Source of the DNA: Rivularia sp963920925
GTDB lineage: Bacteria > Cyanobacteriota > Cyanobacteriia > Cyanobacteriales > Nostocaceae
DNA length: 64,000 nt
Direction of reading: 5' to 3'
NCBI RefSeq assembly: GCF_963920925.1
Contig: NZ_CAWUDI010000006.1
Location: forward strand, 152,089 to 216,088
Part shown: one piece after another, positions 43,408-52,880 of the stretch
How the letters are laid out: every line of letters starts with the position of its first letter
Numbering within the stretch: position 1 is the first letter of the stretch
The notes under the pieces: model-generated
Databases searched by the model: none
Told to the model about the DNA's origin: nothing
What the model saw: the letters and a program-made list of their open reading frames with translations, nothing else
Translations under genes and position numbers: made by a program

Positions 43408-45150
43408 TTACAGATTTCGGGCGTTAATCAATCCGAAGCCCCACTTATTATCAAATTCTGCTTTTTGTTTTCCTGGAATCGAACTATTTTTGTAAAGCAA
43501 TTCTTTCAAGGCTTCTGGATCGAGTTTGGGGTTGCGCTGCAATAGTAGTGCTACTAAGCCGGTAACAAAAGGTGTTGCCATACTCGTACCTGCTAATGCC
43601 ACAAACTTAGAATTAATAATCATCGACCGATCCAAATCGGCATCGCTAGAAAGGGCTGAGACTATCATTGCTCCTGGTGCGGCAATATCCGGCTTTTGAG
43701 CGTCATTTCGTAAAGGCCCTTCACTACTAAACTCGGAAATAGTATCTAGCTCTAAGCCCATTTCCCGCTCTTTACCATCAATATCAATATATTTAGCCTT
43801 TGTAGTATACGAAGCAACTGTAACAGCACTTGCGGCGCATCCGGGAGAACCAATTTTCACCGAATCAGCGATACTTTTACCTGTAAAAAATACAGAACTT
43901 ACATCATCTAAAGTCCAAACGTCTACACGGGTTTCTTTGGAAGATTTATTACGTAATCTTAACTGCCACACACCACCGGGTACGGGCTGATTGAATTGTC
44001 CGTCACCAGTACCGCGTATTTGCACGAAGAAATTGTAATCGCCGTTGATTGGATCTTTGCCCGGTGTGACTATTTCTACTTTTGCATCCGATAAGTTATA
44101 TTCCTGTGAAGGATTATCGTCAGTAATAACTGGTTGGAAGGGTGTAACAAAACCGTTGGGACTCCGCACCGAAACTTCTAGTTCGGATTCTCGTGAATAC
44201 CAACCGTTTAACCATACTATTCCTACCTGATTTAATGGTGCAGAAAAACGCATGGTACTCATGTCACCAGTGCTAACAATAGTTTGACCGTGAATATTGT
44301 CATTACCTTCGTTACCCGCAGCAGCGCAAACAATCCTTCCCGGACCAGTTTCAGCGTTGATAATTTTTGACAGAGAATCGGTACCATCATGACCGTCAGC
44401 GTGTCCGCCCAAGCTCAGATTCACTACTGCCGGAAGCCCCATTTCACCAGCTACTCGGAAAACATAGCGAACTGCATCAGCGATGTGAGCATCCTGTAAA
44501 TCAGTTTTGACAATAATAAATTGCGCTTTCGGTGCAACCCCGCAAAATTCTTGATCGGAACCGCCAGCAATACCCGCGACGTGAGTACCGTGCCCGTCAG
44601 TATCAAGAGACATCGATAAATATTTGTCTTCGAGTTCGGCACCGTAACCACCTTCTGCAACTCCTTTACCGGATAATGTTTGATCCCAGACACGTAAAAT
44701 ACGTCCGGCGAAAGCAGGATGTGCCGTATCGATGCCGCTATCTATAACACCTATGACTACACCTTTACCGCTCAATTTCGAGTTTTTTTTCTGAAACTGC
44801 GGTAGCTCTACTTTCTGCGATGCAACATCCATGCGCCAATATAATTTTCGCGATGGCTTAATCCGCTCGATCGCTGGTTCTTCGGATAAACGATCTAAAG
44901 CTTCAATAGGTAAAAAAGCGGTTCTGACTTTACCTGTATTTTGATTGATCTCAATACCGTATTGTGATAGGTGGCTCAAGTCTGCTTGTTCGTCACAGTA
45001 GATAAAAACTACACTGCGAATTGGCTTCAAAGCACTTCTAGGAGCAACTATACCAAGCGAACGTTTGTGAGTTGTTAACGCTTGCCCTCCTTCTCTTTGA
45101 TAGTCCTCATAAGCTAACAATATTCCGGGAGAAAGTTTTTCGTGTCTCAT
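43408..45150 (-). CDS. intracellular-looking subtilisin-family (S8) serine protease
   Basis: This 580-residue protease has no signal peptide. A pro-domain-like segment covers about 45-105. The triad is Asp137 (IGVIDSGIDTAHPAF), His187 (DGHGTHVAGI) and Ser523 (GTSMATPFVTGL). The oxyanion Asn is in AAAGNEGN. About 180 residues of beta-rich sequence are inserted between the Asn and the Ser, an arrangement seen in CspA/B-like and related subtilases. A 91-residue pro-domain-like gene follows on the same strand. Substrates are unknown. Upstream is a 1.5-kb AT-rich spacer. Confidence 0.9.
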   Translation of the reverse strand: MRHEKLSPGILLAYEDYQREGGQALTTHKRSLGIVAPRSALKPIRSVVFIYCDEQADLSHLSQYGIEINQNTGKVRTAFLPIEALDRLSEEPAIERIKPSRKLYWRMDVASQKVELPQFQKKNSKLSGKGVVIGVIDSGIDTAHPAFAGRILRVWDQTLSGKGVAEGGYGAELEDKYLSMSLDTDGHGTHVAGIAGGSDQEFCGVAPKAQFIIVKTDLQDAHIADAVRYVFRVAGEMGLPAVVNLSLGGHADGHDGTDSLSKIINAETGPGRIVCAAAGNEGNDNIHGQTIVSTGDMSTMRFSAPLNQVGIVWLNGWYSRESELEVSVRSPNGFVTPFQPVITDDNPSQEYNLSDAKVEIVTPGKDPINGDYNFFVQIRGTGDGQFNQPVPGGVWQLRLRNKSSKETRVDVWTLDDVSSVFFTGKSIADSVKIGSPGCAASAVTVASYTTKAKYIDIDGKEREMGLELDTISEFSSEGPLRNDAQKPDIAAPGAMIVSALSSDADLDRSMIINSKFVALAGTSMATPFVTGLVALLLQRNPKLDPEALKELLYKNSSIPGKQKAEFDNKWGFGLINARNL

Positions 45151-46690
45151 ATTAACCTCTATTTAACTTTAAGTGCTGCAAGATTTTACCAGGATAAGTC
45201 GTTTAAATTAGATTCGCTACAAGTCTTTTTTGCGTTTAGTTATTCGATCAAACTATGACGATATTTTTCTACAATCAAAAAAAATAATTTGTAGTAAAAA
45301 ATATGATTATATGTTCAACAAGCTAATAACTCCGCATTCCTTTGATCTATTTAAGGAATACATTAAGGAATACACAAATTGACTTGATGATTACAGATAA
45401 TCGAATAAAATAATAACAGCAGTGGTAATCCGATGCGGATATTTTGCCCAAGGTTGAGCGTGTAGAGATTTTCCCCCTTCACCAGTGCAATAATCTTTCT
45501 GGCTTCTTGTAGGGTACGGCTAAGCTCAAGAAAACAACATCTTCGTGCTAACTTCTCTTCCCCAACTTTTTGCAAAACTTAATATAGAAAATTATTAATT
45601 TATAGCACGTCATCATGGCATAGGTTTAATACTTTTCTATCCATGAACGAGATGTCTTGCTAAGTCATTAGTGGGGTAATGTTTTTGTCAAAATAACTTC
45701 GGGCAAATGCCTTCTTCGCAATGCACAAATTCTTACTACTTCGAGCTATAGTTGCATCATTTTCATTTTAAAGTAATCGGAGCATAAAAACCCGAATAAA
45801 ACAGTTACAAATACTACCTATTTTATCAAAAATATAATTATTACTTCAAAGCTATATTTACAGCAACTGCTTCATCAGCACTTTATTTAAAACTATTTAT
45901 TTAGGATAAACCATTATCTATCCAGAGATATAGACTTCAGTATTTTCTCTATATACGGTAGTATAAGTTCTTTGGTATACTTCTTATTGAAGATTTTAAT
46001 TAACTTACTCGGCTTGCGATTGAATTTGATTCAAACATAGTCAGGACTTACGCAACTTAGTTGTGTCTGTTTAATATGGCGATTCATCCTTAATTATTTA
46101 ATTATTTCAATACCCGATTAACATAATTGCTTATATAAGACGGGGAAATAAATTTTCAACCTATTGAACGGAAATTAAATAATTGTTACAAAAATTAAAA
46201 AATAAGAATAATTGTACTTTAGTAGTTAGAATCCATGATATAGCGGTCTAATAAGAAAGAAATACTAATTAGAAACTTGTCTCTTTATATAAAAAACACA
46301 ATTAAATAATTAATTAGTTGCGAGTTTGGTTAAACAAGAGATATAAAGTAGAATAACAATTAAAAGAATCGCGATCGCTATCTACAATTTTGTCATAGAA
46401 GATTTTGTTTGTAGCGTGAATATGATATTTTAATTATTTTAAATAGCGATTCATACAATATTAACGAAGCCAATTATGAATACTTCATAAAAATGCGTAC
46501 AATTTCATAAAAAATATAGATAATGCAATTATCTATATACTAATAAGTTGATAGTAGCTTTCTTATAAAAGATTTTATTTAAGACGATCTAAATATAAAT
46601 TTAAAGTATTTACCGCCATTAGAAAGTACCATGATGCTACTAATGGTTGGTTAACTTATCTGCTTGGAAGCGAGACTGGTGTGTTCTTAC
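45151..46690. other. 1.5-kb AT-rich intergenic region
   Basis: This is the longest spacer in the window, between divergent subtilase and GGDEF-EAL genes. It is very AT-rich. A HIP1 site lies at 46371, and a solitary AGGACTTACGCAA end at 46044-46056. A 70-codon minus-strand frame at 45363-45575 has no coding character that I trust. No RNA gene is recognised. Confidence 0.5.
46044..46056. repeat. solitary MITE end AGGACTTACGCAA
   Basis: This is identical to the 13-bp terminal repeat of the element at 24487-24577, but no matching right end is seen nearby. It may be a relic of an excised or decayed element. Confidence 0.65.
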
Positions 46691-49561
46691 ATGACAAAAC
46701 ATAAATTACAAACACTACTCAAGCTGAAAAAGGCAAATCGACAGGTTCATTGTCGAATTTCCCAAAATAATTTACTAGCAAGCTGCAACGATAAAATTGA
46801 TCGGGTATCTCATATTTATAAAGAGATACTGTTTGAAACGGATAGTTCGGGAAGATGGACATTTCTTAGTCCAATGTGGAATGAATTAACTGGTTTTACT
46901 GTTGCACAAAGTATTGGAAGTAGTTTTCTTGATTACGTTCATCCTCACGACTATTTATATAATTTAGAATTATTTGAAATTTTCAAAGCACAACATATAC
47001 AAGAAAGCGTATACAAAACTCGCTACAAAACTCTTTACGGCAATGCTTGTGCTGTAAAAATTCGTATGCGAACTTTGCTAGATAACCAAGGAGTGATGAT
47101 TGGGACTTCTGGTAAGCTCGAATTTATTGATTTTGAAAGCCAGCCAGAGTATTATACAAACGAGCAAAATCAAATCAATAGTCAAGATGATGTAAAAGTG
47201 ATTAGGGCAAATAATCAAGCTTATCTCGAAGCACTTATTAGTGTAGAAACTGTTTTGCAAACTTTTGATGGAAGCGATCAATGCTATGCAGAAATTCTGT
47301 CAATTTTAAGATTAGCTTATAACCCTAGTCGAATTTATATATGTGAAATACATCAATCTAAAGATGATTTATTAATAGATCAAAAAGCTGAGTTATACGA
47401 CAGGGCAATTGTATCTCAAACCGATAAAATGCCCCTGCAAAATAAACAAATTGCAGAAGTTTTTCCGAATTTATCGCAGAGATTAGTACGAGGTGATATT
47501 GCTTGGAGCAATTTAACAGAAGTTAGTCTTGAAGAGCAAAGGTTTTTTGAAGCTAGAGGAATTTTTTCTATCTTACTTTTACCTTTTATAGTTAATGGTG
47601 AGTTTTTCGGTTTTATCGGATTGGAAAACTGTTTAGAAGGTAGAGTATGGCAATCAACAGAAATTACATTTCTACGAGCAACAGTTCTTGCTATCTCTCT
47701 TGCTTATAAAAACTTGATTACAAAAAAATCTTTACATAAAACTATTAAACAAGATCGAACTTTAAATTCAGAATTAGCTCAGGAACTCGATGGCGGTACC
47801 GTTAAATTGCAGCAAGAGATTGGTAAAAAGAAGTGCATACAGAAAGAATTGGAAAAATCCCTTTCTTTGCAAAAAACAATATTAGAAACTACTGCCGACG
47901 GTATTTTATTAGTAGATAGTAAAGGTTGCATTTCTGACTACAATCATAAGCTTGTGCAAATGTGGGGTATTCCTCAATCGCTAATCAAATCTGGTAATCA
48001 TACACAAGTATTAGAATTCGTAACCAATCAGCTAAAAGACAACAAAGAATGTTTGATTTGTAGTTCGCAGCTAGAAGCTTATCCGGGTGCTGAAATTTAC
48101 GATTGGATTGAATTTAAGGATGGTAGAACTTTCGAGCGTTATTCTCAACCGCAATACATTGGTGGTGAAATTGTGGGTAGGGTTTGGAGTTTTCGGGATA
48201 TCAGCGAACGTTTTCAAGCAGAAGCGAAAATACTACATCAAGCTAATCACGATCTTTTAACCAATTTACCCAATAAAATGCAGTTTTGTGGAAGACTGCT
48301 GGAGTCTTTAATAAAAGCTAATTTGAGCAAAAGTAAAGTGGCTGTATGTTTTTTGGATTTAGATAGATTTAAAACTATCAACGAAACGTTAGGTCATAAA
48401 ATCGGTGACAAATTATTACAAAGTGTTGCTCAACGTTTAAATAGGTGCTTGGGTTCGAGAGATATAATTGCTCGATGGGGGGGTGATGAATTCACTTTGC
48501 TCTTATCTGAGATTAGTGATGCGCGAGATGCTGCTCGTGTTGCCGAAGAAATCTTAAACGCTTTAAAACCAGCATTTTTGATTGACAATCATCTTTTACA
48601 TATCAGCGCTAGCATAGGGATTGCTGTTTATCCCAACCATGCAAACGATGGAGAAACTTTAATTAAAAATGCCGATGCTGCATTAAATCACGCAAAATTG
48701 CAAGGAAGAAACCACTATCAAATTTATAATTCGACTATTAATTCTCAAGCTTCAGAGTTATTTAATTTAGAAAATAGCTTGCATTATGCTATGGAGCGAG
48801 ATGAATTAAGATTGTATTACCAACCTCAAGTTGATATTACTACAGGAGAGATTTGTAAGTTTGAGGCTTTACTACGTTGGCAACATCCAAAATATGGGTT
48901 AATTTCTCCTGCCAAGTTTATTCCTATTGCCGAAGAAACTGGACTCATTGTACCTATGAGCGAATGGGTTTTAAAAACTGCCTGCGCTCAAAACAAAATT
49001 TGGCAAAAGATTTCGGGTAATCCATCTGTGCGAGTAGCGGTTAATTTGTCTGCAAGACAATTTCAGCAACCAGACTTAGTTGATACCGTGCGGCGTATAT
49101 TAACAGAAACTCAATTATCTCCACAATATCTGGAGTTGGAAATTACTGAAAGCGCTGCGATGCAAAATGTTGCTTTCAGTAAAGACATTTTAACTGAATT
49201 ATATGACATGGGTGTCTCTATATCTATAGATGATTTTGGCACCGGGTATTGTTCGTTTAATTATCTCAAACAGTTTCCGATTCACTGCTTGAAAATCGAT
49301 CGCTCTTTTGTGAAAGATTTAACTAAGGATACGAACGATGCGGCTATAGTTACAGCAATGATTGCTTTAGCACATGGACTAAATCTTTCTGTTGTTGCTG
49401 AAGGTGTAGAAACCGAACAACAACGCAATTTATTACGAATTTTGGAATGTGAATTAATGCAGGGAAATCTTTTTAGCCCTGCTGTTTGCGCCCAAGAAGC
49501 TACAGAATTATTATTAAAATCCAAATCTCTATTGATTGATACCTCTGTTTTGGCAGCTTAG
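46691..49561 (+). CDS. PAS-GAF-PAS-GGDEF-EAL cyclic-di-GMP enzyme
   Basis: This protein of 956 residues controls cyclic di-GMP. A first PAS domain (FETDSSGRWTFLSPMWNELT) is followed by a GAF domain at about 180-350 and a coiled coil. A second PAS (ILETTADGILLVDSKGCISD), then GGDEF with RWGGDEFTLL (residues 597-601 intact) and EAL with CKFEALLRWQHP (725-727 intact) come next. The conserved ITESAA, IDDFGTGYCSF and LKIDRSFVKDL of active phosphodiesterases are present, so it may be bifunctional. No membrane helix is present. The start is uncertain; ATG 46691 is preferred over the in-frame TTG 46664. Confidence 0.92.
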   Translation: MTKHKLQTLLKLKKANRQVHCRISQNNLLASCNDKIDRVSHIYKEILFETDSSGRWTFLSPMWNELTGFTVAQSIGSSFLDYVHPHDYLYNLELFEIFKAQHIQESVYKTRYKTLYGNACAVKIRMRTLLDNQGVMIGTSGKLEFIDFESQPEYYTNEQNQINSQDDVKVIRANNQAYLEALISVETVLQTFDGSDQCYAEILSILRLAYNPSRIYICEIHQSKDDLLIDQKAELYDRAIVSQTDKMPLQNKQIAEVFPNLSQRLVRGDIAWSNLTEVSLEEQRFFEARGIFSILLLPFIVNGEFFGFIGLENCLEGRVWQSTEITFLRATVLAISLAYKNLITKKSLHKTIKQDRTLNSELAQELDGGTVKLQQEIGKKKCIQKELEKSLSLQKTILETTADGILLVDSKGCISDYNHKLVQMWGIPQSLIKSGNHTQVLEFVTNQLKDNKECLICSSQLEAYPGAEIYDWIEFKDGRTFERYSQPQYIGGEIVGRVWSFRDISERFQAEAKILHQANHDLLTNLPNKMQFCGRLLESLIKANLSKSKVAVCFLDLDRFKTINETLGHKIGDKLLQSVAQRLNRCLGSRDIIARWGGDEFTLLLSEISDARDAARVAEEILNALKPAFLIDNHLLHISASIGIAVYPNHANDGETLIKNADAALNHAKLQGRNHYQIYNSTINSQASELFNLENSLHYAMERDELRLYYQPQVDITTGEICKFEALLRWQHPKYGLISPAKFIPIAEETGLIVPMSEWVLKTACAQNKIWQKISGNPSVRVAVNLSARQFQQPDLVDTVRRILTETQLSPQYLELEITESAAMQNVAFSKDILTELYDMGVSISIDDFGTGYCSFNYLKQFPIHCLKIDRSFVKDLTKDTNDAAIVTAMIALAHGLNLSVVAEGVETEQQRNLLRILECELMQGNLFSPAVCAQEATELLLKSKSLLIDTSVLAA

Positions 49562-49593
49562 GAACAGTTATCAGTTATCAGTTAGGAGTTGCG

Positions 49594-49630
49594 AAAGTTG
49601 AAGGTTAAAGGTTGAAGGTTAAAGGTTAAA
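49594..49630. repeat. heptamer tandem repeat AGGTTGA/AGGTTAA (STRR)
   Basis: About five AGGTTRA units follow the GGDEF-EAL gene, then CCCCTTGT octamers to about 49660. Confidence 0.8.
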
Positions 49631-49691
49631 ATTCTCCTTGTCCCCTTGTCCCCTTGTCTCCGCTCTACCTCATCTCCTCCGAGTCGAAATT

Positions 49692-51206
49692 CTAAAAATA
49701 CTCGACTCTGGCATCAAAACCGCGACCGCGCAAAAATTGAGATTGTCTTTGTGCTTCCGAGCGCTGGTTATATTCTCCTGCGTTGACAAAATCTCCTAAT
49801 CTGGATTTTCCAACTTGGGCTGTAGGTACGTACTCAAGTAGTTGATTGTAAATACCTGGATTTCGCAAAGGTACAACTATTACATAACGTTTATCGGCAT
49901 TGCTAAATTCCAGTTTTTCCCAAGTTTCCTCGTCTACAAAGCCAGTTTCAGATAAGCTTTGATATCGTTGGAATGCAAGCAAGCCTTCTCTTGTTAAAGC
50001 ACCGAAATAACCAGTGGGATTTGCTTTTAGTAATCCTAATTCCAGCAAACGCTTTTGCAGTTTTTCAACTCTGGGATTATTATCGCCGGGATAAATTGGC
50101 TCAAATTCCGAACCCCCTCCCATGCCTGCTCTACTACTTCTCAATACTTTAAGTATTTCTTGGGAAGTACGCTCATCTACATTTCCAGTCATGGGTAAAC
50201 CGTAACTTTGCTGGAATCGCATTACAGCGTCTTGAGTCGATCTATCGTAAAATCCCGTAGGGTTTCCGTAAAAATAACCCAACTGCTTCAAATTTTCCTG
50301 TAAAGTCGTGACTTGAGAACCCCTGCTACCAATTGTGATAATACTAGGCGGTAAAGTCGGTATAGAACCTGTTGGCATAGAACCTGTTGGCATAGAACCT
50401 ATTGGACTATTTACGATTCTGCCCCAAGTAACTGCATCTACGGCTCCAGTAATAGGAAGACGATTGTCTTGCTGAAATCGAACTACAGCATTTCTGGTAA
50501 CTTGACCAAAATAGCCAGTAGGATTTCCACCAAAGTAATTTAAAGCCTTTAATCTCTGCTGTAGCTGTTGTACCCAGTCGCTTTCACAACCGATGCTAAT
50601 AATTTCTCTTCTGTAATCGCAAAAACGGCCGGGAGGATTTCCATTTCCACTTTCTTCAGGTGAAATAACTTGTCGATCGAGCGCTAAACGTATTGCTCGT
50701 TGAGTTTGAGGCCCTACAACACCAATTGGATTTATGCCATTCTGTCTTTGAAAGTTAACAACTGCGTTTGTAGTTAGTTCGCGAAATAGACCCGTTACAG
50801 GGCCATTATAAACGCCCAAAGTTGTTAAATTCTGCTGCAACTCTCTTACAACAGCACCATCGCAACCGCTTTTAAGTTCTTGCTGACAAGTATTAGCAGA
50901 AATCTGAGTTTCACCCGTGCCACACCTGCGTTGTAATGCATCTGTGGTTTGAGGCCCAACTATTCCGATAGCAGATATTCTACTAGCTTGCTGAAATTTT
51001 TTTACAGCAGCTTCAGTCATCGGACCGAAATTACCATTTTCCGGGCCATTAAAATAACCCAATCTTTTTAAACAACTCTGAACGTTCTTAACTTGAGAAT
51101 TATTATCTCCCCTCTTTAAAGCTAAAGCTTCGCTTGGGCTTCCTAATATCGTTAGAGTTGATACAACAGATATCAAAGGTAGAGCAAGTTTGCTATTATT
51201 AGACAT
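49692..51206 (-). CDS. exported protein with five peptidoglycan-binding repeats
   Basis: This is a 504-residue protein. A signal peptide is clear (LALPLISVVSTLTILGSPSE, ending SEALA). Five PG_binding_1 domains follow, each with the V-x-x-LQ-x-x-L-x-x-LGYF and TGYFGxxTRxAVxxFQ pattern. A Pro/Gly/Ser spacer with tandem MPTGS units sits between the third and fourth. The C-terminal 65 residues (VVPLRNPGIYNQLLEYV ending RGRGFDARVEYF) look SPOR-like, which would also bind glycan strands. It probably anchors to the cell wall and has no catalytic domain. The start at 51206 fits the signal peptide better than the longer frame to 51260. Confidence 0.88.
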   Translation of the reverse strand: MSNNSKLALPLISVVSTLTILGSPSEALALKRGDNNSQVKNVQSCLKRLGYFNGPENGNFGPMTEAAVKKFQQASRISAIGIVGPQTTDALQRRCGTGETQISANTCQQELKSGCDGAVVRELQQNLTTLGVYNGPVTGLFRELTTNAVVNFQRQNGINPIGVVGPQTQRAIRLALDRQVISPEESGNGNPPGRFCDYRREIISIGCESDWVQQLQQRLKALNYFGGNPTGYFGQVTRNAVVRFQQDNRLPITGAVDAVTWGRIVNSPIGSMPTGSMPTGSIPTLPPSIITIGSRGSQVTTLQENLKQLGYFYGNPTGFYDRSTQDAVMRFQQSYGLPMTGNVDERTSQEILKVLRSSRAGMGGGSEFEPIYPGDNNPRVEKLQKRLLELGLLKANPTGYFGALTREGLLAFQRYQSLSETGFVDEETWEKLEFSNADKRYVIVVPLRNPGIYNQLLEYVPTAQVGKSRLGDFVNAGEYNQRSEAQRQSQFLRGRGFDARVEYF

Positions 51207-52113
51207 TTTTTTCACGAATATCGGTAAATAACTTGAAATCAATAACGGGAACAGCCTCATTCTTGAAGGGTGTTTCCTCGACTAAATTTTGGTAATCAGA
51301 ACCGATGTTTTTCATCGTTTTAAGTTAAATAAATTCCCTGCTATGGTATTCACCTCGCAGGAAGAATTTTTTTGCAGTTTATATGACTAGTTTTTGACAA
51401 ACTACTATATAAGGGCGATTATTTACAAGATGCTGTTATCTATTTGATTTACCTGACTTCATTCAATATGAAACTGTCTACTATTACTAGCGATGTGTTT
51501 CTAAGACACTAAGTAAGTGGGTCAAATTAAATATAAAACCTCACCCTGCCTCCGCCTTCCCTCTCCTTAGTAAGGAGAGGGATTGAGAAGCCACTGCGTT
51601 GCGGAGGTTTCCGCAGTACGTAGCAAGTGGCGCGGTGAGGTCTTATCTTATATTTAATTACACCTACCTACTTAGTTCTACTATTAATCGCAACTGCGTT
51701 TCATTGTTCGCAGCTTGACTATTAAGGAATACTCAATACCGATGCAATTAACTATTGATATTTATGGTATTTTATGCACCCATACAAAATATACCAGATG
51801 TCATAATTAGGGATCAATCTAATCAAAGTAATTACACGTATGTTTCTGCGTAATAGATGTTTAAATTATACAGATAATGATTTTGTCATGTTGATGTAAA
51901 TAATACTTTTTAAACTTTCAAATACAATCGTATTAAGTTTTATTTAAGTACGGCTAAATAAAATTATGAAATTATAATACTATAATTCTTACTTAACTTT
52001 TTAACTTTAATCGTTAACCCAATAAGCGGAGTCTCAACCTCGTCCAATGTATTTGTAGCCTGGTAACTATAAATGAAAATCAGCAACTGAACTCCGTGTA
52101 AAAGTGAGAGAAT
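51207..52113. other. long spacer with a nested MITE-like element
   Basis: This spacer of about 900 bp contains the 167-bp element at 51509-51675. The rest is AT-rich with no visible gene or RNA. The promoter of the peptidoglycan-binding protein gene must lie near 51207-51400. Confidence 0.5.
51509..51675. mobile_element. MITE-like element with about 37-bp terminal inverted repeats
   Basis: Left end CTAAGTAAGTGGGTCAAATT and right end, read inverted, CTAAGTAGGTAGGTGTAATT match closely, continuing into AAATATAA and ACCTCACC. Inside are a CCCTCTCCTTAGTAAGGAG-type hairpin and a CCACTGCGTTG...TAGCAAGTGG repeat (51591-51630), an apparent nested insertion. No ORF is present. Confidence 0.75.
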
Positions 52114-52584
52114 TTATTCTTCTACTTTTTTAGTATTACCTGCTTTTACCCAAGCATCTTTTCCACTACTTTCGATACGAATTTTCTGCCAAGTTTTATC
52201 ATTGCTTAATTCCAAAACTATAACTTTTTCATTAAAGCCAATACCACCTAGACGTTCAGCATTAAGTTCTGGTTCCGCTCTTAGAATTAAACCTTGAGGC
52301 CAAGTTACTGTTGCAGGGTAAGCGCCCGGAGGTAGTGGCTTTTCTTGTTCTTCTGATGGCGAATTTGTAGGAGTCGGCTTTGGTTTTGGAGCAGTTGTTG
52401 TTCCAGGAGTAGGAGTTTTCGCAGCTTGCGCTTTCACAGCAGCTTTATCATTAGAAAAAACAGGTTTGGGAGGAGCGATCGAAGTTCGATTCATAAAATA
52501 AATCGCCAGTGCTGCACCACCACCCACTAAAATAGCCATCGCTAATAAAACACCAAGTATTGTTTTTAGTATGTTAGACAACAC
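52114..52584 (-). CDS. membrane-anchored SH3b-domain protein
   Basis: This 156-residue protein has one N-terminal transmembrane helix (ILKTILGVLLAMAILVGGGA). A Thr/Pro/Lys-rich linker spans about 45-85. A C-terminal bacterial SH3-type domain follows (VTWPQGLILRAEPELNAERL then KVIVLELSNDKTWQKIRI). SH3b domains often bind peptidoglycan. It lies on the same strand as, and about 300 bp downstream of, the AAA ATPase gene but probably has its own promoter. Confidence 0.82.
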   Translation of the reverse strand: MLSNILKTILGVLLAMAILVGGGAALAIYFMNRTSIAPPKPVFSNDKAAVKAQAAKTPTPGTTTAPKPKPTPTNSPSEEQEKPLPPGAYPATVTWPQGLILRAEPELNAERLGGIGFNEKVIVLELSNDKTWQKIRIESSGKDAWVKAGNTKKVEE

Positions 52585-52737
52585 AGTAACTACCTCTTAT
52601 CAAAAGTTAGGTTATGAAGTTATGAGTGAAAAATTATAACTCTTAAATATTAAATTCTCAACGATTAAGAGTAGGGCAAGGAGTTAAGAGTTAGGAGTTA
52701 AGAGTTATAAATTTTTATTTTGGATTTTGGATTTTGA

Positions 52738-52780
52738 GTACACTGCGTTGCGGAGCTTCCCTCCTTTGTAGCAAGTGTAC
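52738..52780. repeat. dispersed repeat CACTGCGTTG...TAGCAAGTG
   Basis: This is a second copy of the repeat at 51591-51630, here flanked by GTA/TAC so the ends read GTACACT and AGTGTAC. A third copy lies at 63866-63904 inside the LRV gene. Confidence 0.7.
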
Positions 52781-52880
52781 GGGATTTTGGATTGAATATC
52801 TTTAATTAAGAGTTGAAAATATTTTTCTAAAGAGTTAGGAGCTAGAAATTTTGATTTCTCCCCATCCCCCCATCCTCTTC

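Noticed and set aside
45363..45575. 70-codon minus-strand ORF in the long AT-rich gap
   Set aside because: No start signal, no coding bias and no recognisable motif; likely chance.
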